DNA from: Coriobacteriia bacterium
GTDB lineage: Bacteria > Actinomycetota > Coriobacteriia > Anaerosomatales > PALSA-660
Assembly: GCA_030652345.1 (NCBI GenBank)
Contig: JAUSAU010000094.1
Coordinates: 1-17,794, forward strand
Length of the DNA stretch: 17,794 nt
Direction of reading: 5' to 3'
A program made the position numbers and the translations under genes. Shown here piece by piece: positions 8,101 to 13,474 of the stretch (position 1 is its first letter; each line of letters opens with the position of its first letter). Under the pieces are notes generated by a model, which saw nothing but the letters and a program-made list of their open reading frames with translations, was not told the DNA's origin and did no database searches.

Positions 8101-8134
8101 CGCCGCGCGTCCCGTGAGGCGGGATGACGCGGCG
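8101..8134 (+). other. Long GC-rich hairpin between peptidase gene and efp
   Basis: Bases 8101-8107 pair with 8128-8134. After one bulged A (8127), 8108-8114 pair with 8120-8126 (one G-U). This gives a 14-bp stem around the loop TGAGG. It fills most of the 64-base gap between the peptidase stop and the efp ribosome binding region. No T tract follows. It could be a processing or stability element, a partial terminator between operon parts, or a leader structure for efp. Confidence 0.6.
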
Positions 8135-8160
8135 CGAGTGTGAGAAGGGACGAAGAGGCG

Positions 8161-8721
8161 ATGGCAGTCTCCACGAATCAGTTCAAGAACGGCATGTGCA
8201 TCTCCTACGACGGCAAGTTGTGGGTCATCGTCGAGTTCCAGCACGTCAAGCCCGGGAAGGGCGGGGCGTTCGTCCGCACCAAGCTCAAGGAGGTGCGGAG
8301 CGGCCGCGTGGTCGACATCACCTTCCGCGCCGGTGAGAAGATCGAAGACGTGCGCATGGAGACGAAGAACCTGCAGTACCTGTACAACGACGGCTCGGCG
8401 TTCCACTTCATGGACACCGCCACCTACGAGCAGTTCGAGCTCGCTGCGGACTTCGTCGGCGAGACGGCCAAGTGGCTCAAGGAGAACGAGGAGGCCACCG
8501 TGCTCGTCGCGGGCGGCGACATGCTCGGCGTCGAGCCTCCCATGTTCGTCGACCTCGAGATCACCGATACCGACCCCGGCTTCAAGGGTGACACGGTGCA
8601 GGGCGGCACGAAGCCGGCGACGCTCGAGACCGGCGCCGTCGTCCAGGTGCCGATGTTCATCAACACCGGTGAGCGGATCAGGGTGGACACACGCGACGGG
8701 CGCTACGTCACGCGCGTGTAG
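8161..8721 (+). CDS. efp: Elongation factor P
   Basis: 186 residues, standard for EF-P. It binds ribosomes stalled at polyproline stretches and helps peptide-bond formation. Seen: the KOW-like N-terminal domain beginning STNQFKNGM, the exposed loop HVKPGKGGAF with Lys33 at the position of the modified lysine of E. coli EF-P, and two following OB-type domains ending with TGERIRVDTRDGRYVTRV. No lysine-modification gene (epmA/epmB) is nearby. ATG 8161 is chosen over GTG 8140 because family members begin just before STNxFKNG and AAGGGACGA (8145-8153) lies at useful spacing. Several Pro-Pro-rich proteins are encoded in this window (PilN, PilP-like), which are plausible EF-P clients. Confidence 0.97.
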   Translation: MAVSTNQFKNGMCISYDGKLWVIVEFQHVKPGKGGAFVRTKLKEVRSGRVVDITFRAGEKIEDVRMETKNLQYLYNDGSAFHFMDTATYEQFELAADFVGETAKWLKENEEATVLVAGGDMLGVEPPMFVDLEITDTDPGFKGDTVQGGTKPATLETGAVVQVPMFINTGERIRVDTRDGRYVTRV

Positions 8722-8735
8722 ACGCGTGTAGACGC
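8716..8735 (+). repeat. 10-bp tandem duplication at the efp stop codon
   Basis: GTGTAGACGC is present twice in direct tandem (8716-8725 and 8726-8735). The first copy contains the efp stop codon TAG (8719-8721). The repeat is preceded by the palindrome CACGCGCGTG (8709-8718) and creates a small 5-bp hairpin (8723-8727 with 8732-8736). It looks like a slippage duplication just beyond the coding end. No function is evident. Confidence 0.8.
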
Positions 8736-8774
8736 GCTCGAATACCCGCTGGCGCGCACGCTCGCATCCTCCGC

Positions 8775-8780
8775 TATACT
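8775..8780 (+). promoter_or_regulatory. Candidate -10 box upstream of the biotin carboxylase operon
   Basis: TATACT is a strong -10 hexamer in the 151-base efp-carboxylase gap. No clear -35 or TG extension accompanies it. Transcription would start near 8787, giving a leader of about 86 bases before ATG 8873. The naive in-frame GTG at 8783 would then lie at or before the transcript start. Nothing else is recognised in this gap apart from the tandem repeat. Confidence 0.45.
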
Positions 8781-8872
8781 TTGTGACTTACATCGCATCG
8801 ACGCGGTGTGCTCGACGCTACCCGCAGGGTGTGCGGCGAGAGGTACGAGGACCCGACAGGCCAAGGACAGCT

Positions 8873-10732
8873 ATGCGACCCGTTCGGATCATGGACACGA
8901 CACTGCGTGACGCGCATCAGTCGCTCTGGGCGACGCGCATGGAGATCGGCGACATGCTGCCGATCCTCGAGAAGATGGACAGCGCCGGCTTCTGGGCACT
9001 CGAGGTGTGGGGCGGGGCGACGTTCGACGCGTCCCTGCGCTTCCTCGATGAGAACCCTTGGGAGCGGTTGCGGACGATCAGACGGCACTGCCCGAACACG
9101 CCGCTGCAGATGCTGCTGCGCGGGCAGAACCTCGTCGGCTACCACCACTACTCCGACGAGATCAGTCGCCGTTTCATCCATGCGACCAAGCGCAACGGGC
9201 TCGACAACTTCCGGGTGTTCGACGCGCTGAACGACATCCGCAACGTCGCGGTCTGCGCAGACGCGATCAAGGAGTGCGGCGGGCTGTTCGAAGGAGCCAT
9301 CTCCTACACCGTCAGCCCTGTTCACACCCTGGACGGCTACGTCGAGTACGCCTTGGCGCTCAAGGAGCTCGGCGCCGACACGATCTGTATCAAGGATATG
9401 GCCGGCATGCTGACGCCGTACCGCACCGAGAAGATGGTGCGGGCCCTCAAGGAAGAGGTCGGCCTGCCGGTCCACGTGCACTGCCACTACATCGGTGGCA
9501 TGGCGCCCATGAACTACCTCAAGGCGGTCGAAGCGGGCGCGGATATCATCGACACCGCTGTCGTCGCGCTGGCCTTCGGGAACAGCCAGCCCGCGGTCGA
9601 GATGATCGTCGCCGCTCTCAAGGAGTCGGAGTTCGACACGGGCCTCGATCTGGACCTGCTCTTCGAGATCGCCGAGTACTGGGAGGGCGTGCGCGAGCGC
9701 AAGAAGCTCAAGCGCGGCATCACAACCCTGCTGTCCATGGAGGTCTTCTCGCACCAGGTCCCCGGCGGGATGATGAGCAACCTCGTCAGCCAGCTCGAGA
9801 TCCAGAAGGCGTCCGATCGGCTGCCCGACGTGCTGACCGAGATCCCGAAGGTGCGTGCCGAGGTCGGCTATCCGCCGCTCGTGACTCCGCTGTCACAGAT
9901 CGTCGGCACCCAGGCCGTCCTCAACGTGCTGACCGGGAAGCGCTGGAGCGTCGTGCCGCGCGAGATGAAGGACTACATCCGCGGCCTGTACGGCAAGGCT
10001 CCGGGCCCGATGAACAAGGAGCTTGTCGCACGCGTGCTTGGCGGTGAGGAGCCGCTCGCCGCGGACATCCGACCCGGCTCACTCGAGACGATGACGTACG
10101 CCGAGGTCGAAGCCGAGATCGGGGACCTCGCGAAAAGCGAGGAGGACGTCCTGATGTACGCCCTCTTCCCGAATGAGGCGAGGCAGTACCTTTCCAAGCA
10201 CAAAGAGGGCGCCGAGAAGGCGGTCTTCATGCTCTCCGAGGAGATCGATACCGTCAGGGAGGACGAATCCGTGGACGTGAACCAGATCCGCGAGCTTATC
10301 AAGATGGTCGAGTCGTCCGATGTGACCGAGGTGGTCGTCGAAGAGAACGGTGCGACCGTCACGGTGCGCAAGGGCGGACACAGCGTGGTCGGTGCTGCAT
10401 CGGTCGCGGTCGCGGCACCCGTAGCCGCCGGTACGCCGGCGGCGCCCGCGGCGGATGCCGCCCCGGCGCCGGGGGCCCGGCCCGCGTCCTGGAAGGCCGT
10501 CACCTCGCAGATGGTCGGGACGTTCTACCGCAGGTCGTCACCCGCGTCGGAACCGTTCGTGTCGGTCGGGGTGACCGTCGAGGAGGGGCAGACCATCTGC
10601 ATCCTCGAGGCGTTCAAGCTCATGAACGAGATCGAGATGCCCGAGAGCGGGACGATCCGCGAGGTCGTTCCCGAAGACGGCTCGCTGGTCGACTACGGGC
10701 ACGTACTCTTCTACTACGAGCCGGTGGCGTAG
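8873..10732 (+). CDS. Carboxyltransferase (OadA/PycB type) fused to AccB-type biotin carrier
   Basis: 619 residues. Residues about 2-265 form the HMGL-like carboxyltransferase barrel. LRDAHQSLWATRM supplies metal ligand Asp13, CIKDMAG the active-site Lys174 (carbamylated in relatives), and VHCH the ligands His203 and His205. Residues about 285-465 match the conserved PYC/OADA domain (YPPLVTPLSQIVGTQAVLNV). From residue 467 the protein is a complete AccB-like BCCP: the N-terminal DVNQIRELIKMVESSDV, an Ala/Pro linker (about 501-543), and a biotinyl domain with MVGTFYRRSSP and ILEAFKLMNEIE. The biotin lysine is Lys582, with Phe and Leu in place of the usual flanking Met. With AccC downstream it would form a two-subunit pyruvate carboxylase, or act in oxaloacetate decarboxylation; which one is not decidable here. 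ATG 8873 follows AAGGA (8863-8867); the upstream GTG 8783 is rejected. Confidence 0.92.
   Translation: MRPVRIMDTTLRDAHQSLWATRMEIGDMLPILEKMDSAGFWALEVWGGATFDASLRFLDENPWERLRTIRRHCPNTPLQMLLRGQNLVGYHHYSDEISRRFIHATKRNGLDNFRVFDALNDIRNVAVCADAIKECGGLFEGAISYTVSPVHTLDGYVEYALALKELGADTICIKDMAGMLTPYRTEKMVRALKEEVGLPVHVHCHYIGGMAPMNYLKAVEAGADIIDTAVVALAFGNSQPAVEMIVAALKESEFDTGLDLDLLFEIAEYWEGVRERKKLKRGITTLLSMEVFSHQVPGGMMSNLVSQLEIQKASDRLPDVLTEIPKVRAEVGYPPLVTPLSQIVGTQAVLNVLTGKRWSVVPREMKDYIRGLYGKAPGPMNKELVARVLGGEEPLAADIRPGSLETMTYAEVEAEIGDLAKSEEDVLMYALFPNEARQYLSKHKEGAEKAVFMLSEEIDTVREDESVDVNQIRELIKMVESSDVTEVVVEENGATVTVRKGGHSVVGAASVAVAAPVAAGTPAAPAADAAPAPGARPASWKAVTSQMVGTFYRRSSPASEPFVSVGVTVEEGQTICILEAFKLMNEIEMPESGTIREVVPEDGSLVDYGHVLFYYEPVA
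10257..10263 (+). promoter_or_regulatory. Internal Shine-Dalgarno inside the fusion gene
   Basis: GGGAGGA lies 7 bases before the in-frame GTG 10271 and codes for part of V-R-E-D in the long protein, using the AGG arginine codon. The 12-mer CAGGGAGGACGA (10255-10266) recurs exactly in the dxs ribosome binding region (13456-13467). It marks a plausible internal translation start or the relic of a once-separate accB gene. Confidence 0.6.
10271..10732 (+). CDS. accB: Candidate nested biotin carboxyl carrier protein (AccB), in-frame internal start
   Basis: The last 153 codons of the fusion gene, read from GTG 10271, would give a free BCCP beginning M-D-V-N-Q-I-R-E-L-I-K-M-V-E. This aligns with the true N-terminus of ordinary AccB proteins (E. 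coli begins MDIRKIKKLIELVE, recalled). Seen: strong Shine-Dalgarno at 7-base spacing, usual AccB length (about 150-160), the complete N-terminal segment, an Ala/Pro linker and the biotinyl domain with lysine at position 116. Known: AccB carries biotin for acetyl-CoA carboxylase and pairs with AccC. Context: accB normally lies directly before accC and after efp in related gene orders. Inference: either an active alternative start or a relic of fusion. The short protein has not been shown to be made. Confidence 0.5.
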   Translation: MDVNQIRELIKMVESSDVTEVVVEENGATVTVRKGGHSVVGAASVAVAAPVAAGTPAAPAADAAPAPGARPASWKAVTSQMVGTFYRRSSPASEPFVSVGVTVEEGQTICILEAFKLMNEIEMPESGTIREVVPEDGSLVDYGHVLFYYEPVA

Positions 10733-10735
10733 CCG

Positions 10736-12097
10736 ATGCGCGAGTTCGGCAAAGTCCTCATCGCGAACCGCGGCGAAGTAGCGCTGCGGATCATCCGCGC
10801 CTGCAAGGAGATGGGGATCGCGACGGTCGCGGTCTTCTCCGAGGCCGATCGCGACTGCCTGCACGCGCGCATGGCGGACGAGGCGATCTGCGTCGGCCCC
10901 GCATCCTCCGCACTCAGCTACCTGAACGTGCCCAACATCATCTCGGCCGCGATCGCCACCGGTGCGAACGCGGTGCACCCGGGATACGGCTTCCTCGCCG
11001 AGAACGCGGGCTTCGCCCGTGCGTGTGAGGACAGTGGGATCACCTTCATCGGCCCCAAGCCCGATGCGATCGATCGCATGGGCGACAAGGCGGTCGCGAA
11101 GCAGACGATGAAGGAAGCCGGCGTCCCGACCGTGCCGGGCTCCGATGGTGCCGTCCACTCCGAAGAGGATGCACTCCGCTTCGCGGCCGAGGTCGGCTAC
11201 CCGGTGCTCGTGAAGGCGTCCTCGGGCGGCGGAGGGCGCGGGATGCGCGTGGCAGCCGACCCGGACGGACTCGTCGCGGGTATGCGCGCCGCGAAGGCGG
11301 AAGCCGCCGTCGCGTTCGGTGACGACACGGTCTACCTCGAGAAATATCTGACCCGGCCCCGGCACATCGAGATCCAGGTGCTCGCCGACACGCATGGCAA
11401 CGCGATCCATCTCTTCGAGCGCGACTGCTCGGTCCAGCGCCGTCACCAGAAGCTCATCGAGGAGTCGCCGTCCCCGGCGCTGACCGATGAGCAGCGCCGC
11501 GCGATGGGCGAGGCCGCGCTGCTTGCGGTGCGCGCCGTCGACTATGTCAACGCCGGTACGGTCGAGTTCCTGCTCGACGAGGACGGCTCCTTCTACTTCA
11601 TGGAGATGAACACGCGGGTCCAGGTCGAGCATCCGGTCACGGAGGCCGTCACGGGCGTCGACATCATCAAGGAGCAGATCCGTATCGCGGCGGGCTCCCC
11701 GATGCGCCATCCCGACCAGGCCGACATCGTCCAGCGCGGGCATGCGATCGAGTTCCGGATCAACGCGGAGGACCCCTCGAAGAACTTCCGTCCTCATCCG
11801 GGCAAAGTCGAGGTCTTCAACGCCCCCGGTGGTTTCGGCGTCCGTGTCGACTCCCATCTGTACTCGGGTTACAGTGTCCCGCCGACCTACGATTCGCTGA
11901 TCGCGAAGTTGATCGTGTGGGGCGAGACCCGCTATGAGGCGATCAATCGCGCCCGCAGAGCGCTCGACGAGTTCATCATCGTCGGTATCCCGACCACGAT
12001 CCCGTTCCATCAGATGGTCATCGAGAACGAGTACTTCCAGCGGGGCGAGGTCTATACTGACTTCGTCGAAACGCACATCTTCAACGAGCAGGACTAG
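10736..12097 (+). CDS. accC: Biotin carboxylase subunit
   Basis: 453 residues, usual for AccC. It uses ATP and bicarbonate to carboxylate biotin on the carrier domain. Seen: the N-terminal KVLIANRGEVALRIIRA, AVHPGYGFLAEN (79-90), the ATP-grasp residues Lys118 and Lys160, the glycine-rich loop SSGGGGRGM (162-170), His210 in RPRHIEIQV, the metal ligands Glu277 and Glu290, and MNTRVQVEHPVTE containing Asn292, Arg294 and Glu298. It starts 3 bases after the fusion gene with little independent ribosome binding site, so coupling is likely. It is the only biotin carboxylase in the window, so it may serve both the fusion protein and any free AccB. The accA/accD carboxyltransferase genes are not here. 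Confidence 0.97.
   Translation: MREFGKVLIANRGEVALRIIRACKEMGIATVAVFSEADRDCLHARMADEAICVGPASSALSYLNVPNIISAAIATGANAVHPGYGFLAENAGFARACEDSGITFIGPKPDAIDRMGDKAVAKQTMKEAGVPTVPGSDGAVHSEEDALRFAAEVGYPVLVKASSGGGGRGMRVAADPDGLVAGMRAAKAEAAVAFGDDTVYLEKYLTRPRHIEIQVLADTHGNAIHLFERDCSVQRRHQKLIEESPSPALTDEQRRAMGEAALLAVRAVDYVNAGTVEFLLDEDGSFYFMEMNTRVQVEHPVTEAVTGVDIIKEQIRIAAGSPMRHPDQADIVQRGHAIEFRINAEDPSKNFRPHPGKVEVFNAPGGFGVRVDSHLYSGYSVPPTYDSLIAKLIVWGETRYEAINRARRALDEFIIVGIPTTIPFHQMVIENEYFQRGEVYTDFVETHIFNEQD
12053..12058 (+). promoter_or_regulatory. Possible intragenic -10 box before the asp23-nusB group
   Basis: TATACT, the same hexamer as at 8775-8780, sits near the 3' end of accC and is spelled by the codons TAT ACT instead of the G/C-ending forms favoured here. 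No -35 or TG extension is evident. It could drive asp23 and nusB independently. Weak evidence. Confidence 0.2.
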
Positions 12098-12138
12098 CCG
12101 AGATCACCCCGGATGCCGCGCGAAGGGACGATACCGCC

Positions 12139-12474
12139 ATGGCCACAGAACTGAGGCTCGACGGGCTGGATGTCGCACCGGGTGTGGTCGAGACCATAGT
12201 GCAGCTCGCCGCCGAGGCAGTCGACGGGGTCGCTGCCGTGGGGAACTCGCCGCTCGGCAAGATATCCAAGTCCGCGAAGACCGTCGAGGTGTGTCTCGAT
12301 GGCGACGGCAGTTTCGTGGTCACGCTGCATATGACCGCGAGCTACGGTCGCCCGCTGAGGCAGCTCGGCGCATGCGTTCAGGAGGCGGTCGGCGACGCGC
12401 TCCTCTCGCAGACCGGGCACGCCGCTTCCCGTGTCGATGTCTTCATCGACGGTATCCAGTTCCCCGAGCAGTAG
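12139..12474 (+). CDS. Asp23/Gls24 family protein
   Basis: 111 residues, a single Asp23 (DUF322) domain. Seen: the family pattern of an N-terminal strand followed by VAPGVVETIVQLAAEAVDGVAAVG, then alternating beta segments and a terminal helix with a VDVFIDGIQF strand. Members of this family are small, often membrane- or envelope-associated stress proteins without known catalysis. The copy between accC and nusB (YqhY in Bacillus, recalled) has been linked genetically to acetyl-CoA carboxylase activity. That fits this position and would support acetyl-CoA carboxylase function for the upstream biotin genes. AAGGGACGA (12123-12131) serves as the ribosome binding region. No membrane segment is seen. 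Confidence 0.88.
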   Translation: MATELRLDGLDVAPGVVETIVQLAAEAVDGVAAVGNSPLGKISKSAKTVEVCLDGDGSFVVTLHMTASYGRPLRQLGACVQEAVGDALLSQTGHAASRVDVFIDGIQFPEQ

Positions 12475-12490
12475 GGCCGGCTGACAACAG

Positions 12491-12922
12491 ATGCTCGAAC
12501 GACGCAAGGCCCGCCATCAGGCGCTCCACATCCTGTACCAGCGTGAGATCACCGACGACCAGGTGTCGCGCATACTCGCCGACGGCTCGTGGAGCGTCGA
12601 GGATGGCGCGCCATCCGACTTCTGCCGCGAGGTCATCACGGGTGTCGAGGCGCATCAGGCCCGGATCGACGCCATCATCGAGGACATCTCGGAGAACTGG
12701 GCGCTGTCGCGTATGCCGCTGGTCGATCGCAGCATCCTGCGTCTCGCGGTCTACGAGATGCTCTATCGCGAGGATGTCCCGGAGTCCGTCTCGATCAACG
12801 AAGCGGTCGAGATGGCCAAGGTCTACGGTGGGGGCGACTCGTCGAAGTTCGTGAACGGCATCCTGGGGCGGTTGGCTGAGGTAGCGGCCGCGGGCGGCTT
12901 CGAGGAGAGCGTCGATGAGTGA
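12491..12922 (+). CDS. nusB: Transcription antitermination factor NusB
   Basis: 143 residues, all-helical family of usual length. NusB binds boxA RNA with NusE (S10) and promotes antitermination on rRNA operons. Seen: the N-terminal RRKARHQALHILYQRE (RNA-binding basic face), the central NWALSRMPLVDRSILRLAVYE, and the C-terminal signature SINEAVEMAKVYGGGDSSKFVNGIL. The start ATG 12491 has no clear Shine-Dalgarno, and the gap to the preceding stop is 16 bases. Its last 8 bases overlap the xseB start, where folD and xseA would be found in the Bacillus order. Confidence 0.96.
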   Translation: MLERRKARHQALHILYQREITDDQVSRILADGSWSVEDGAPSDFCREVITGVEAHQARIDAIIEDISENWALSRMPLVDRSILRLAVYEMLYREDVPESVSINEAVEMAKVYGGGDSSKFVNGILGRLAEVAAAGGFEESVDE

Positions 12923-13334
12923 CGATCGTTCCACGTTCGAGACCACCAAGGCGCGCCTTGAGGACATCGTCGTCCAGGTGCGCCGCAAGGACGTGTCGCT
13001 CGAGCAGAGTCTCGACATGCTTGAAGAGGCGGTCCGCCTCGTCAACCGCTGCAACGACCTCATCGACCAGACCACATGGAGGGCGCCCGCACCGGCGGGC
13101 GAGCCCGCCGAGGGTGTGGACGGGGAGCCGGAGGCCGGCGCCGAACCCGTGGCGTCCGTTGAGCCGCTCCCGGACGAGGATACCGACAGCGACGCGACGG
13201 TCGCCGACGTGGGCCAGGACGCGGCTTCCGACGCAGACCCCGGTCACGACGTCGCCTCCTGGGGCGATGACGCGTGGTCGGAGGAGCAGCCCGGTGCCGT
13301 CGAGCCGATGCCCGAGGACGACGCACGGGAATAG
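12915..13334 (+). CDS. xseB: Exodeoxyribonuclease VII small subunit with acidic C-terminal extension
   Basis: 139 residues. The first about 55 match XseB: TFETTKARLEDIVVQVRRKDVSLEQSL followed by an amphipathic helix (MLEEAVRLVNRCNDLID), the helical hairpin that coats the large subunit XseA. Typical XseB proteins have about 60-85 residues. Here about 85 further residues are rich in Ala, Pro, Asp and Glu, with several repeats of GEP/AEP/DA character, probably a disordered acidic tail. The start overlaps nusB by 8 bases and uses AGGAG (12903-12907) at 7-base spacing. xseA, required for nuclease activity, is not in the window. Confidence 0.85.
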   Translation: MSDDRSTFETTKARLEDIVVQVRRKDVSLEQSLDMLEEAVRLVNRCNDLIDQTTWRAPAPAGEPAEGVDGEPEAGAEPVASVEPLPDEDTDSDATVADVGQDAASDADPGHDVASWGDDAWSEEQPGAVEPMPEDDARE

Positions 13335-13474
13335 CTCGATGGGGGAGGTCACCGCGGCGTAACGGAGCGGTGACGGGGTGGTCGGAGCGACTTGCGGCAC
13401 TTCGGTGCCGGGTCTACCGTTCGATGGGAAGCTGGCCGTGCGCGGCCGGATCCGGCAGGGAGGACGACGGCGCG
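13335..13474 (+). other. Structured 140-base leader before dxs
   Basis: No gene is recognised here, but three hairpins can be drawn in series. The first pairs 13348-13355 with 13367-13374 (8 bp, loop 11). The second pairs 13395-13400 with 13405-13410 around the very stable loop TTCG closed by C-G. The third pairs 13432-13438 with 13443-13449 (7 bp including one G-U, loop TGCG). An octamer TCGATGGG occurs twice (from 13337 and 13422). The region lies where ispA would be expected from the Bacillus order. It may be a leader RNA controlling dxs or spacer from deletion. It does not resemble the common riboswitch consensus sequences I know. Confidence 0.45.
13457..13464 (+). promoter_or_regulatory. 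Ribosome binding site deciding a TTG start for dxs
   Basis: AGGGAGGA lies 10 bases before TTG 13475. The alternative in-frame ATG 13424 has no Shine-Dalgarno and would add residues unlike any Dxs N-terminus. Spacing is slightly long. Confidence 0.65.

Noticed and set aside
8140..8160. GTG 8140 as efp start
   Set aside because: It would place the ribosome binding region inside the coding sequence and add residues not found in EF-P.
8783..8872. Upstream in-frame GTG extension of the carboxyltransferase gene
   Set aside because: It begins within 3 bases of the TATACT -10 box, has no Shine-Dalgarno, and adds 30 Arg-rich residues absent from the family. ATG 8873 has AAGGA and a canonical N-terminus.
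10538..12076. 512-codon open frame on the minus strand opposite accC
   Set aside because: It mirrors a well-conserved accC gene in GC-rich DNA where antisense frames stay open by codon bias. The product is low-complexity Arg/Asp/His-rich and resembles no family. The other long minus-strand frames (for example 6957-8078, 13349-14368, 15261-16364) are rejected for the same reason.
13274..13474. Upstream extension of dxs to 13274
   Set aside because: It overlaps xseB in another frame and encodes Arg-rich sequence unlike Dxs. TTG 13475 has a strong Shine-Dalgarno and the standard N-terminus follows.
13335..13474. TPP, cobalamin or c-di-GMP riboswitch before dxs
   Set aside because: None of the conserved core strings I know for these classes could be found in the leader.
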